Positions 50,189 through 57,175 of a DNA stretch of 64,000 nucleotides are shown here, in pieces. A program made the position numbers and the translations under genes. Within the stretch, counting starts at the first letter, position 1. Each line of letters begins with the position of its first letter. The stretch is from Jeotgalicoccus nanhaiensis (lineage in GTDB: Bacteria; Bacillota; Bacilli; Staphylococcales; Salinicoccaceae), in the NCBI GenBank assembly GCA_004570955.1, contig SPPL01000002.1:310001-374000 (forward strand), given 5' to 3'. The notes beneath the pieces are model-generated. The model worked only from the letters and a program-made list of their open reading frames with translations, had not been told where the DNA came from and made no database searches.

Positions 50189-50350
50189 CGTGACTATGAG
50201 CGATTTTCATTGGCACTTAAACGCTCCTGCGTGACAATGAGCGACCTTCATTGGCACTTAAACGCTCCTACGTGACTATGAACGACCTTCATTGGCACTT
50301 AAACGCTTCTCCGTGACTATGAGCAACGCTCATTGTCACTAATATAGAGA
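50189..50350. repeat. array D: four palindrome-cored repeats, exact 41-bp period
   Basis: GTGAC recurs at 50190, 50231, 50272 and 50313, an exact 41-bp step. A unit is GTGACAATGA, a 7-nt loop, TCATTGGCAC, then TTAAACGCTCC. The last unit is perfect (GTGACTATGAGCAACGCTC, then ATTGTCAC). Between convergent cvfB and pepF. The core GTGACAATGA/TCATTGTCAC recurs in array E. Confidence 0.88.
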
Positions 50351-50370
50351 AATCACTAGAACCCTCAAAA

Positions 50371-50481
50371 AGACAAACAAAAACGGAGGGACTCATGTCC
50401 CCCCGTTCTTTAAATCTGTTTTATCAAGACAAACAAAAACGGAGGGACTCATGTCCCCCCGTTCTTTAAATCTGTTTTATC
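50371..50481 (-). repeat. 56-bp tandem duplication of the pepF terminator
   Basis: The segment starting AGACAAACAAAAACGGAGGG occurs at 50371 and again at 50427, near-identical over 55 bp. Each copy holds an inverted repeat ACGGAGGGA/TCCCCCCGT followed on the minus strand by a U-rich tail, so pepF ends in two successive terminators. Copy 2 includes the pepF stop codon. Confidence 0.92.
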
Positions 50482-52282
50482 CTTCTATTTCTTCTGTCAG
50501 CGTTTCCAGTTCATCCACCAGTTCGCCGATGTATTGAATTGTGTTTTTCAAGGGAGCATCTGTCGTAATATCAATGCCTGCCATTTTCGCCAGTTCAACC
50601 GGCGTTTCTTTGCCGCCTGTTTTTAAAACTTTCAGCCATTCGTCAACTGCGGTCTGGCCCTCATTCAGAATACGCTGCGACATTTCAGTTGCAATTGTTA
50701 ATCCCGCAGAGTACGTATACGGATAAAGTCCCATGTAGTAGTGGGGCTGTCTCATCCAAGTCAGTTCCGCACCTTCAGTAATTTCAACATCGTTACCCCA
50801 GAATTTCTCAATCACACCGCGTTTAATTTCATTCAGCGATTCCGCAGTTACAGTTTCGTAATTATCCACGCGGTTGTACACTTCGCGCTGATAAGCTGCT
50901 TCCAGCAGGTGGGTCACAAAGTTATGATAGTACGTGCGTGAAATAATTGAACTGATTACCCAGCGTTTAAATTTCGGATCTTCCGAGTTTTTCAGCAGAT
51001 GGTTAGCCATCAGCATTTCGTTCATCGTACTCGGTGCTTCGATAAAGTACATCGAAGGACGCGTATCAAAAATATTCTGCGCACGGTTGGCATTATAGAA
51101 ATGCCCTGCGTGGCCAAGTTCATGGGCAAGAACAAAAACTTCTTCCATTAAAGAAGACCATGAAATCAAGATAAATGGATGTGATCCGTAAGGACTCGAA
51201 CAGAAAGCGCCGGTCGATTTTCCTTTATTAATAACGAAATCAATCCAGCGTTCATCATAGGCACGGTTAATCATATCCGTATAATCTTCACCCATAATAC
51301 CGAGCGCATCTAAAATATATTTGCGCGATTCTTCCACGCTGATTTCCGGTTCACTCGCAGGGTCTAAAGGAATCTTCAAATCTTCATAGCGCATTTTATC
51401 GAGTCCGTGCACTTTTTGAAGAAGTTTAGCGTACCGTCTCATATGCGGAGCCAGTTCCTCGGTAATTACGTCGATTTGACGGTCGTACAGCTCACGGTCA
51501 ACTTTTTGGCCGTGGAGCAGGTAGTCAATCACAGAATCGTAGCCGCGGAGGTCAGCTTCCGCTTTCTCCTGTTTTAAATGTATGTCGTAAGTACCTGCAG
51601 TTGTATGTTGATACTGGCGCAGCGATTCTGAGAATTTCTTGAAGGCTGCACGACGCACTTCCTTGTCCGGATTCGATTCAAGACCGCCTTCAAATGCAAG
51701 ATACGATAAAGAATACTCTTTGCCGTTAGCAGTAAACGTACCGAAATCAATATCGAGCAGTTTTGTTTTCTGATATAAATCGTAAGGTCCGTTAAAGACA
51801 GAAGAGAAGGAAGCGAGTGCTTTTTCTACCTTCTGATCCAGCTGGTAAGGTTTATTGCGCAGTAAGTCCTCAATAAAGCCTGTGTATTCCTCTTTCTCCT
51901 TAGCAATATCTTGTAAGAAAGATTCATCTTTCGCTAATAATTCACTTTGTAAAAAACTTGTTTTCGAACTTAAAGAAGTACCCGCATTGCCGACCAGTGC
52001 ACCAAGTTTCTGTGCCTGCTGATCTCCGCGGTCTCCGGATAAACGCAAGTTCGAATATGTACCGATTAGGACGAACTGTTCTAAAATATCACGGTAGCTG
52101 TCAATTGCTTTAACAGCAGCAGCGACATCGTCAATCTGTCCTTGGAATTCCGTTTCAAAAGAATCAATTTTCTCTTTAACAGAATCAATCGCCGCCTCAC
52201 ATGCTTTATCATCCTTAAATAACGGACTGAGATCCCATGTGTAATTGACATCGACATCCTGTCTGTTTTGTAACTCTGACAT
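50477..52282 (-). CDS. pepF: oligoendopeptidase F
   Basis: A 601-aa cytosolic M3B metallopeptidase. The zinc motif HExxH is in VLAHELGHAGHF, with the third ligand Glu in IEAPSTMNEM; the substrate loop is WMRQPHYYMGLYPYTYSAG. ATG at 52282 has GGGAG about 10 nt upstream; an ATG at 52333 gives a 17-residue extension with no ribosome site. It cleaves oligopeptides of about 7-17 residues. Monocistronic, with a duplicated terminator. Confidence 0.94.
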   Translation of the reverse strand: MSELQNRQDVDVNYTWDLSPLFKDDKACEAAIDSVKEKIDSFETEFQGQIDDVAAAVKAIDSYRDILEQFVLIGTYSNLRLSGDRGDQQAQKLGALVGNAGTSLSSKTSFLQSELLAKDESFLQDIAKEKEEYTGFIEDLLRNKPYQLDQKVEKALASFSSVFNGPYDLYQKTKLLDIDFGTFTANGKEYSLSYLAFEGGLESNPDKEVRRAAFKKFSESLRQYQHTTAGTYDIHLKQEKAEADLRGYDSVIDYLLHGQKVDRELYDRQIDVITEELAPHMRRYAKLLQKVHGLDKMRYEDLKIPLDPASEPEISVEESRKYILDALGIMGEDYTDMINRAYDERWIDFVINKGKSTGAFCSSPYGSHPFILISWSSLMEEVFVLAHELGHAGHFYNANRAQNIFDTRPSMYFIEAPSTMNEMLMANHLLKNSEDPKFKRWVISSIISRTYYHNFVTHLLEAAYQREVYNRVDNYETVTAESLNEIKRGVIEKFWGNDVEITEGAELTWMRQPHYYMGLYPYTYSAGLTIATEMSQRILNEGQTAVDEWLKVLKTGGKETPVELAKMAGIDITTDAPLKNTIQYIGELVDELETLTEEIEG

Positions 52283-52415
52283 TAAATCATCTCCCTGGTT
52301 TTTTATCCCTTTGTTACACAGTTTATTATACATAAGATTTTGAATATTGTATATTCATTAGAAACTGTGAGTGAACTTCAGGAAAATGGGTAATAATTTA
52401 TAGAGAGGTGAGGAT

Positions 52416-52739
52416 ATGGTTAATGATGTACAGTTTTATATATATACTATTTTAGCAGTAATCATTTTATCGATGGCTATCGGATTTTTTACGAAAAGAT
52501 ATTTCATCATGCCGATTTTGACGCTGGTGCTTATGGGAATCGCAGCCTTTGTGCTGCCGAACTTTTACGACAACCTCGAATGGCAACCGCTGGCTGGATA
52601 CGCCGCATTTTTAGCAGTCTTGTCATTTGTAGTATCAATGTCGATGTGGGTAGTTAAGAGAAACCGCCGCCGTGCTAAGGAACTCCGGAACGGACCCGGT
52701 GAAACTATCGACGAAGCAGAACATAAAAAGGAAATATAA
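52416..52739 (+). CDS. small membrane protein of unknown function
   Basis: A 107-aa protein with three predicted transmembrane helices (about residues 7-25, 30-50, 60-80), then a basic stretch VKRNRRRAKELR and an acidic C-terminus, both probably cytoplasmic. GAGAGGTGAGG precedes the ATG. No family recognised with confidence. It has its own terminator. Confidence 0.7.
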   Translation: MVNDVQFYIYTILAVIILSMAIGFFTKRYFIMPILTLVLMGIAAFVLPNFYDNLEWQPLAGYAAFLAVLSFVVSMSMWVVKRNRRRAKELRNGPGETIDEAEHKKEI

Positions 52740-52745
52740 GATGAT

Positions 52746-52777
52746 TTTTGACACCGGCTGCAGCCGGTGTCTTTTTG
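52746..52777 (+). terminator. terminator after the small membrane protein gene
   Basis: GACACCGGC and GCCGGTGTC form a perfect 9-bp stem around TGCA, followed by TTTTT. Confidence 0.9.
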
Positions 52778-52928
52778 TGGTGTACAGCGGGGTATGCAAA
52801 GTTATACCGACCGGATTCACATCATTCATCCTGAATACTATCCTTAAAATAGGGTAAGCAATATAATGTAGACCTTGTTATTGAGTTGAAGCTGGAATAT
52901 TATTTTGTAAAGAAAAGGATGATTTAAT

Positions 52929-53474
52929 ATGGCTAAAGTTGGTATTATTGTCGGCAGTACGAGAAAAGAATCTTTTTCGAGAAAAATTGCTGAAAATGTC
53001 GCTCCTTTATTCCCATCGGACTATGAACCGGAGTTTATAGAAATCGCAAATCTTCCATTATATAACCAGGATTACGATGAAGACAGCCCCGAAGAATATA
53101 CAGCATTCCGCAAGCAAGTCAGAGACATGGATGCGATTCTGTTTGTTACGCCCGAGCATAACCGCAGCGTGTCAGCTGCCTTGAAAAATGCGCTCGATAC
53201 CGGTTCCAGACCTTACGGTGAAAGTGTGTGGGATATGAAACCGGCAGCGATTATCAGTCAGTCGATCAGTAATTTGAGCGGCTTCGGTGCAAATCATCAT
53301 TTACGCCAATCCCTCGTTTTCCTGAACATGCCGGTCGTTCAGCAGCCGGAAGTTTATCTTGCGAACTCGCAGAATTTACTCGACGAAAACGATAAAATCA
53401 CTAATGAAGATACGATTCAGTTTCTGCAGACATTTGTAGATGCTTTTGTTGAACTGATAAAAAGATATCAATAA
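52929..53474 (+). CDS. NADPH-dependent FMN reductase family protein
   Basis: A 181-aa flavodoxin-like protein. IVGSTRKESFSRKIA is the FMN phosphate loop and FVTPEHNRSVSAALKNALDT the classic PEYN-type segment of the azoreductase/NQO group, with His in place of Tyr. AAGGATG precedes the ATG. Likely a general quinone/azo reductase protecting from oxidative stress; substrate unknown. TATAAT occurs near 52861. Confidence 0.87.
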   Translation: MAKVGIIVGSTRKESFSRKIAENVAPLFPSDYEPEFIEIANLPLYNQDYDEDSPEEYTAFRKQVRDMDAILFVTPEHNRSVSAALKNALDTGSRPYGESVWDMKPAAIISQSISNLSGFGANHHLRQSLVFLNMPVVQQPEVYLANSQNLLDENDKITNEDTIQFLQTFVDAFVELIKRYQ

Positions 53475-53479
53475 AATGA

Positions 53480-53526
53480 CAAACCTCCGTTTTGATTAAA
53501 CATTTCAAAACAGAGGTTTTTTTCTG
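53480..53526 (+). terminator. terminator of the FMN reductase gene
   Basis: AACCTCCGTTTTGA and TTCAAAACAGAGGTT form an imperfect 14-bp stem, followed by seven T. Confidence 0.82.
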
Positions 53527-53534
53527 CACAAAAA

Positions 53535-53575
53535 AACTGCGCCGCCCAGCATAGTGGGGGACGCAGCTGTAATTT
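53535..53575 (-). terminator. terminator of the general stress gene
   Basis: CTGCG and CGCAG end an imperfect GC-rich stem (53535-53567), followed on the minus strand by seven U at 53527-53534. Confidence 0.65.
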
Positions 53576-53585
53576 TTATATTTTA

Positions 53586-53942
53586 CTAAGCTAAAAGGGT
53601 ATCTAAGTTTACACCGTATGATTCAGTGACAATTAGAAGTACCGCACCTTTATCTAACTCAGCCTCATATTGTTTTGCCTGATTTTCATCAAAACCGATG
53701 TTTTCCAATTTGTTGCGTAATTCATCGCCTTTTTTCTTGAAAGTAGTTTTAACAGCGTCAGCAACACCTTGTTCGCTCATACCGATAGTATTTGCGCCGG
53801 AGTTGTCTGCGATACGCTTCGTACGATCATCATCGTGGGTCACAACGTAGATGTCTTTAGTATCTACCTTGTTGGATTTTAGAATTTCAATTGCTTCCTG
53901 GATTTTGTCATCATCATGATACGTTTTAATAAATGGTGCCAT
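53586..53942 (-). CDS. general stress protein, YflT/GSP17M-like
   Basis: A 118-aa soluble acidic protein. Its N-terminal region (about residues 1-65, IYVVTHDDDRTKRIADNSGANTIG) resembles the small GSP17M/YflT stress-protein domain; the second half is a helical region with EAELDKGAVLLIV. ATG at 53942 with GGAGGG upstream. A sigma-B-like promoter 47 nt upstream supports a general-stress role. Molecular function unknown. Confidence 0.82.
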   Translation of the reverse strand: MAPFIKTYHDDDKIQEAIEILKSNKVDTKDIYVVTHDDDRTKRIADNSGANTIGMSEQGVADAVKTTFKKKGDELRNKLENIGFDENQAKQYEAELDKGAVLLIVTESYGVNLDTLLA

Positions 53943-53988
53943 AATAATATCCCTCCAAATAGTTTGTTCATTGAACACATTACTGTAT

Positions 53989-54013
53989 ATATCCGTGCCC
54001 GAAAGTTTTAAAC
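53989..54013 (-). promoter_or_regulatory. sigma-B-like promoter of the general stress gene
   Basis: On the minus strand GTTTAA (54008-54013), a 13-bp spacer and GGATAT (53989-53994) match the sigma-B consensus GTTTAA/GGGTAT with one mismatch. Confidence 0.72.
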
Positions 54014-54109
54014 ATAGTGAGTGATTAAAAGATAAAGATCTCGTGTCCTGATGCAGGTGCGTCAGATGCTGCAGCGGGAACAGCCGTGTATAAATAGAGC
54101 TCGTTATCA

Positions 54110-54740
54110 AATAAAAGAGAAATATAGAGTATGTGAATTATGTATCATAATATAATCTAAGGCAGACACATCGAAATAGGTCACTTACACCTGATATTCT
54201 GTTGTATACACAACTTCCTATAATATATGTTATGTAAACTTTAGTATATATTATAATATAGATGTTCAAATTTATGTGTTTTTATATGCTGTTTTAACTT
54301 AATTCATTTATGTGTTTAACTGGTTAATTTTTGTCTGTTCAGCTGCAGATCGCATTTCCTTTGTGTCTGACTCTGTGCAGTTCAATCTGTCTGTCATCTG
54401 ACTGGCTCATTCTAAGCTCAGTTAATCATTTACTATGGATAATCCTTCAGTATGTTTCTTAAAATCATCCTCAGATTCAGCTGATTTTTCCTTAATTATG
54501 GATTTACGTATTTATATAATTATATACGGATATTTCCAGTTTTAACGTTAAATCTAAGTTTTACGTACATTTCAGCTGATTTCTAATAATCCGTATATGC
54601 ATCAATTTTGACAGTTTTTCTCCATATTTCATCAAATTCGCATCTTATGCGAATTGTAATTGGATTCGGTTTTTATCAATCTTAATTATCAGAATATTGC
54701 AATCAATTATGTTTCACTTAATTATCTGCCCTATTATTAC
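54110..54740 (-). other. AT-rich region with possible decayed coding sequence
   Basis: No intact gene is seen. The minus strand is purine-rich like local coding strands, and short coding-like stretches occur in shifting frames with stops between them (for example SAESEDDFKKHTEG near 54460 and DRQIELHRVRHKGN near 54380). AAATCAGCTGAA occurs twice. A palindrome AATTCGCA-N5-TGCGAATT lies at about 54636-54656. Read as a decayed gene or neutral spacer, not as a functional feature. Confidence 0.3.
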
Positions 54741-54790
54741 ATATGTAACAGGTATGATTTATGGTAAAATTAGAGAGGTTGTCCAGTTCA

Positions 54791-54817
54791 CTTCCGTGCC
54801 GGTAGCATGGAAGGAGG
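54791..54817 (+). promoter_or_regulatory. 5' stem-loop next to the toxin ribosome site
   Basis: CTTCCGTGC (54791-54799) pairs with GCATGGAAG (54805-54813) with one G-U pair and a 5-nt loop. Its 3' arm runs into AAGGAGG. In the Fst/par family such a stem holds back toxin translation. A -10 candidate TAAAAT lies at 54765-54770. Confidence 0.7.
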
Positions 54818-54824
54818 TGTTATC

Positions 54825-54920
54825 ATGCAAAGCACTTTACTGGAATTACTTTTTGCGCCGATAATTGTCGGCGTGATTGTCTCACTGTTCACTTATTGGC
54901 TGAACAATGACGATGAATAG
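54825..54920 (+). CDS. Fst/par-type type I toxin, 31-aa membrane peptide
   Basis: Thirty-one residues: a short N-terminus (MQSTLLELL), one hydrophobic helix FAPIIVGVIVSLFTYWL and a charged tail NNDDE. The A-P-I-(I/V)-x-G core and FTYWL-N ending are hallmarks of the Fst/Ldr-like toxins in Enterococcus and Staphylococcus. AAGGAGG lies 7 nt before the ATG. A promoter candidate, 5' stem-loop, shared terminator and antisense RNA surround it. High levels depolarise membranes in the family; activity here is inferred. Confidence 0.87.
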   Translation: MQSTLLELLFAPIIVGVIVSLFTYWLNNDDE

Positions 54921-54944
54921 CCGGACAGCTGCCAATACACCATT

Positions 54945-55008
54945 AAAAAACCCCAATCTACTGGAATAGATTGGGGTTTCGGTGTTTCATGCTCAGCACT
55001 TTACTTGT
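54945..55008 (-). ncRNA. antitoxin antisense RNA (RNA II-like)
   Basis: Predicted transcript from the promoter at 55015-55043 to the bidirectional terminator at 54945-54980 (CCCCAATCTA/TAGATTGGGG, 10-bp stem). It carries the complement of GGTGTT-CATGC-AGCACTTTAC, which is present at the toxin start (54816-54840) and again at 54981-55004. The RNA can thus pair with the toxin ribosome site and start codon as well as sharing the terminator, the logic of pAD1 par. Confidence 0.82.
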
Positions 55009-55014
55009 AAGTAC

Positions 55015-55043
55015 ATTATACCATCTGGTTTTACTGTTGTAAA
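55015..55043 (-). promoter_or_regulatory. promoter of the antitoxin RNA
   Basis: On the minus strand TTTACA (55038-55043), a 17-bp spacer and TATAAT (55015-55020) form a near-consensus sigma-A promoter, stronger than the toxin's own. Confidence 0.85.
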
Positions 55044-55101
55044 ATGAAACAAACTGATATTTATAACCCATACTATTCCCCTAGCACATCACAAAGCTTA
55101 T

Positions 55102-55407
55102 TTACTCCCGTTCCTCATCCAGCTGCAGTTCTTTTATCTTTTCATACGCCGCATCGTCAATAGAAAACGTCTTCTCATCCGAGTTGGCTAAACTCTCATT
55201 GACCGTCAGGGCATCGATAACATCATACAGTGATTCGATTTCATCACGTGCGAACTCGTACTGCGCTTTACTCATCAGAACACCTGCAGTTTTATCGCCA
55301 TCGATTACGTGCACGACACTTTGCTCTTTTTCAGCTGTTTTAAAAGCATTCTCAGGATTCTTCTGAAATTCTGCAAGATCTATTGTCATCCGCTCACCAT
55401 TCCCCAC
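55102..55407 (-). CDS. Phd/YefM-like antitoxin-fold protein without an obvious toxin
   Basis: A 101-aa protein. The region MTIDLAEFQKNPENAF then VVHVIDGDKTAGVLMSKAQYEFARDE follows the beta-alpha pattern of the Phd/YefM antitoxin fold; the C-terminus is acidic and helical. GTG at 55407 is chosen because AAAGGAGG lies 8 nt upstream; an ATG ten codons earlier is preceded by AAGGGG but too close. No RelE/Doc-like toxin gene is adjacent. It could be an orphan antitoxin or a regulator. Confidence 0.65.
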   Translation of the reverse strand: MGNGERMTIDLAEFQKNPENAFKTAEKEQSVVHVIDGDKTAGVLMSKAQYEFARDEIESLYDVIDALTVNESLANSDEKTFSIDDAAYEKIKELQLDEERE

Positions 55408-55446
55408 ATACAGCGCCTCCTTTTTAATCAGTTTCATTATACCCCT

Positions 55447-55470
55447 TTTTAAATTCCATATTCAGGGTAT
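55447..55470 (+). promoter_or_regulatory. sigma-B-like promoter of the lactonase gene
   Basis: TTTTAA (55447-55452), a 12-bp spacer and GGGTAT (55465-55470) match the sigma-B consensus with one mismatch, 45 bp before the ATG. Confidence 0.68.
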
Positions 55471-55515
55471 ACAGTAATGTAACAATTTAATCGCTTAAAA
55501 TCAGGAGGAGATTAA

Positions 55516-56526
55516 ATGATTGGATATGCAGGAACTTATACCCAGGAAAAAAGTAAGGGCATTTATCGTTTTAATTTAGATACTGAAGCTGGTAAATTAA
55601 TCGGCGGAGACTTAATCGAAGAATTTCAAGGTCCCTTATATTTAAATATACAGAATGATAAATTGTATTCATTAAAACAGGACGGTGATACAGCAGGCAT
55701 TGCGACGTTTGAGATTGAAAATGGCAATCTCAAACTCATCGAAGAATGTCTGCCGGAAGCTGAAAACGGCTGTTATTTAAGCCCGTCTTCCGACGGTAAG
55801 TATATGATCGATGCTGTTTACAGCACCGGCAAGGTGCGTTTATATAAAATGGATGACCGCGGTGCAGTCACTGAGCGTCTGGATGTTTATCAGGTTGAAG
55901 GTAGCGGTCCTCACGAGCGTCAGGATCACGCCCACTCGCATTTTGTTACGGAAACGCCGGATGGCAAATATTTCGCTGCTGTCGATTTAGGTGCAGATAA
56001 GATAATTACATTTAAAATAGAAGAAGAACGTCTCGTTAAGCTAGCGGAGTCTAAAGTCGCGCCTGGCAGCGGCCCGCGTCATCTGGTGTTCAGCGATGCC
56101 GGAGACTACGCATATATCGTTACGGAATTATCCAACGAAGTGATTGCTGCAGAATATGATGATGGTAAATTTACGCCGGTTGAAACTTACTCCGCCCTGC
56201 CGGAAGATTTCACTGAACATTCTCAGGCAGCAGCCATCCGTAAACATCCGAATGGCAAATATATTTACGTGACTAACCGCGGCCATAATAGCATCGCCGT
56301 GTTTGAAATTAAAGAAGGCGGCCAGTCGCTGGAGCGTCTGCAAATTGAATCATCCAACGGAAACTGGCCGCGCGACTTCAATATTACACCGGACGGCGAG
56401 CACTTAGTATGCGCCCATGAGAAATCCCACAACCTTGTGCTGTTTAAAATTAATGAAGACGGAACAATCTCTCGTTTAGACAGCGAAATCGAAGTTCCGG
56501 AAGGAATCTTCGTGGATTTCCTTTAA
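55516..56526 (+). CDS. pgl: 6-phosphogluconolactonase-like seven-bladed beta-propeller
   Basis: A 336-aa lactonase of the YbhE/YkgB family. GYAGTYTQEKSKGIYRF opens blade 1. Conserved HAHSHFVTETPDGKYFAAVDLGADKI, GSGPRHLVF and NWPRDFNITPDGEHLVCA build the active channel. The enzyme hydrolyses 6-phosphogluconolactone in the oxidative pentose phosphate route. AGGAGGAG precedes the ATG. The sigma-B-like promoter suggests induction under stress. Confidence 0.88.
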   Translation: MIGYAGTYTQEKSKGIYRFNLDTEAGKLIGGDLIEEFQGPLYLNIQNDKLYSLKQDGDTAGIATFEIENGNLKLIEECLPEAENGCYLSPSSDGKYMIDAVYSTGKVRLYKMDDRGAVTERLDVYQVEGSGPHERQDHAHSHFVTETPDGKYFAAVDLGADKIITFKIEEERLVKLAESKVAPGSGPRHLVFSDAGDYAYIVTELSNEVIAAEYDDGKFTPVETYSALPEDFTEHSQAAAIRKHPNGKYIYVTNRGHNSIAVFEIKEGGQSLERLQIESSNGNWPRDFNITPDGEHLVCAHEKSHNLVLFKINEDGTISRLDSEIEVPEGIFVDFL

Positions 56527-56533
56527 AAATAAA

Positions 56534-56880
56534 CAGCACAATGACCCGGGAGCGCCGCTCTCGGGTCATTGTCTTTCTCACAAGTAGCCGAGAAAGCTTC
56601 TACCGGGTCATTGTCGCTTCCACAGTGACGGGATAAACGAGCTGTCCAGTCATTGTCACTTCCACAGTGACGGGATAAGAGAGCTGCCCCGTCATTGTCA
56701 TTTTCACAGTGACGGGATAAACGAGCTATCCCGTCATTGTCACTTCCACAGTGACGGGATAAGAGAGCTGCCCCGTCATTGTCATTTTCACAGTGACAGG
56801 ATAAACGGGCTGCCCCGTCATTGTCACTTTCACAGTGACGGGATAAACGGGCTGCCCGGCCATTGTCACTTCCACAATGG
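56534..56880. repeat. array E: palindrome-cored repeats, exact 42-bp period, fused to the pgl terminator
   Basis: GTGAC recurs at 56625, 56667, 56709, 56751, 56793 and 56835 (a degenerate copy at 56877), an exact 42-bp step. A unit is CCCCGTCATTGTCAC, a short spacer and CAGTGACGGG, then ATAAACGAGCTG. Upstream, CAATGACCCGGGAGCG/CTCTCGGGTCATTG (56534-56570) with TTTCT forms the pgl terminator and uses the same CATTG core. Lies between convergent pgl and the small membrane gene. Confidence 0.9.
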
Positions 56881-56901
56881 CGCGCTAGCTTACAAATCCA
56901 A

Positions 56902-56942
56902 CAAAAAACGCAGGCAGCACTTCGAAAGTGCTGCCTGCGCTC
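56902..56942 (-). terminator. terminator of the fem operon and small membrane gene
   Basis: GCAGGCAGCACTT and AAGTGCTGCCTGC form a 13-bp stem; the minus-strand transcript then has six U. Confidence 0.92.
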
Positions 56943-56947
56943 CAATT

Positions 56948-57163
56948 TTAATAAAAGAATATCACAACTATGGTTCTCGCCGCATAATAAATAATTAAAA
57001 ATTTAAGAATCGATTTAAAATACGGCTTGTTTTCTTGTTTTTTAAGTTTAATAATCGCTGCTGCTATTATTCCCGGCAATACCAAATACCAGATCACATA
57101 ATTATTAAACACAATACTCAATAGCAGCTTAACAAATTCATATATTTCCGCAGCCAGTCCCAT
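56948..57163 (-). CDS. small membrane protein
   Basis: A 71-aa protein with two hydrophobic helices (about residues 14-38 and 50-70) separated by a basic loop KLKKQENKPYF. It ends 5 bp before a strong terminator and begins 12 bp after the third fem gene, so it is the last gene of that operon. No family recognised. Confidence 0.6.
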   Translation of the reverse strand: MGLAAEIYEFVKLLLSIVFNNYVIWYLVLPGIIAAAIIKLKKQENKPYFKSILKFLIIYYAARTIVVIFFY

Positions 57164-57175
57164 GCGCGAAACCCT

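Noticed and set aside
54330-54405. A 23-codon minus-strand frame beginning MSQSDDRQ
   Set aside because: No ribosome site, and neighbouring coding-like stretches are in other frames; better explained as decayed sequence.
56523-56945. Minus-strand frame of 140 codons through array E
   Set aside because: Its RHCESDNDGAARL-type peptide repeat is only the translated 42-bp unit; it also overlaps the terminator and the pgl stop.
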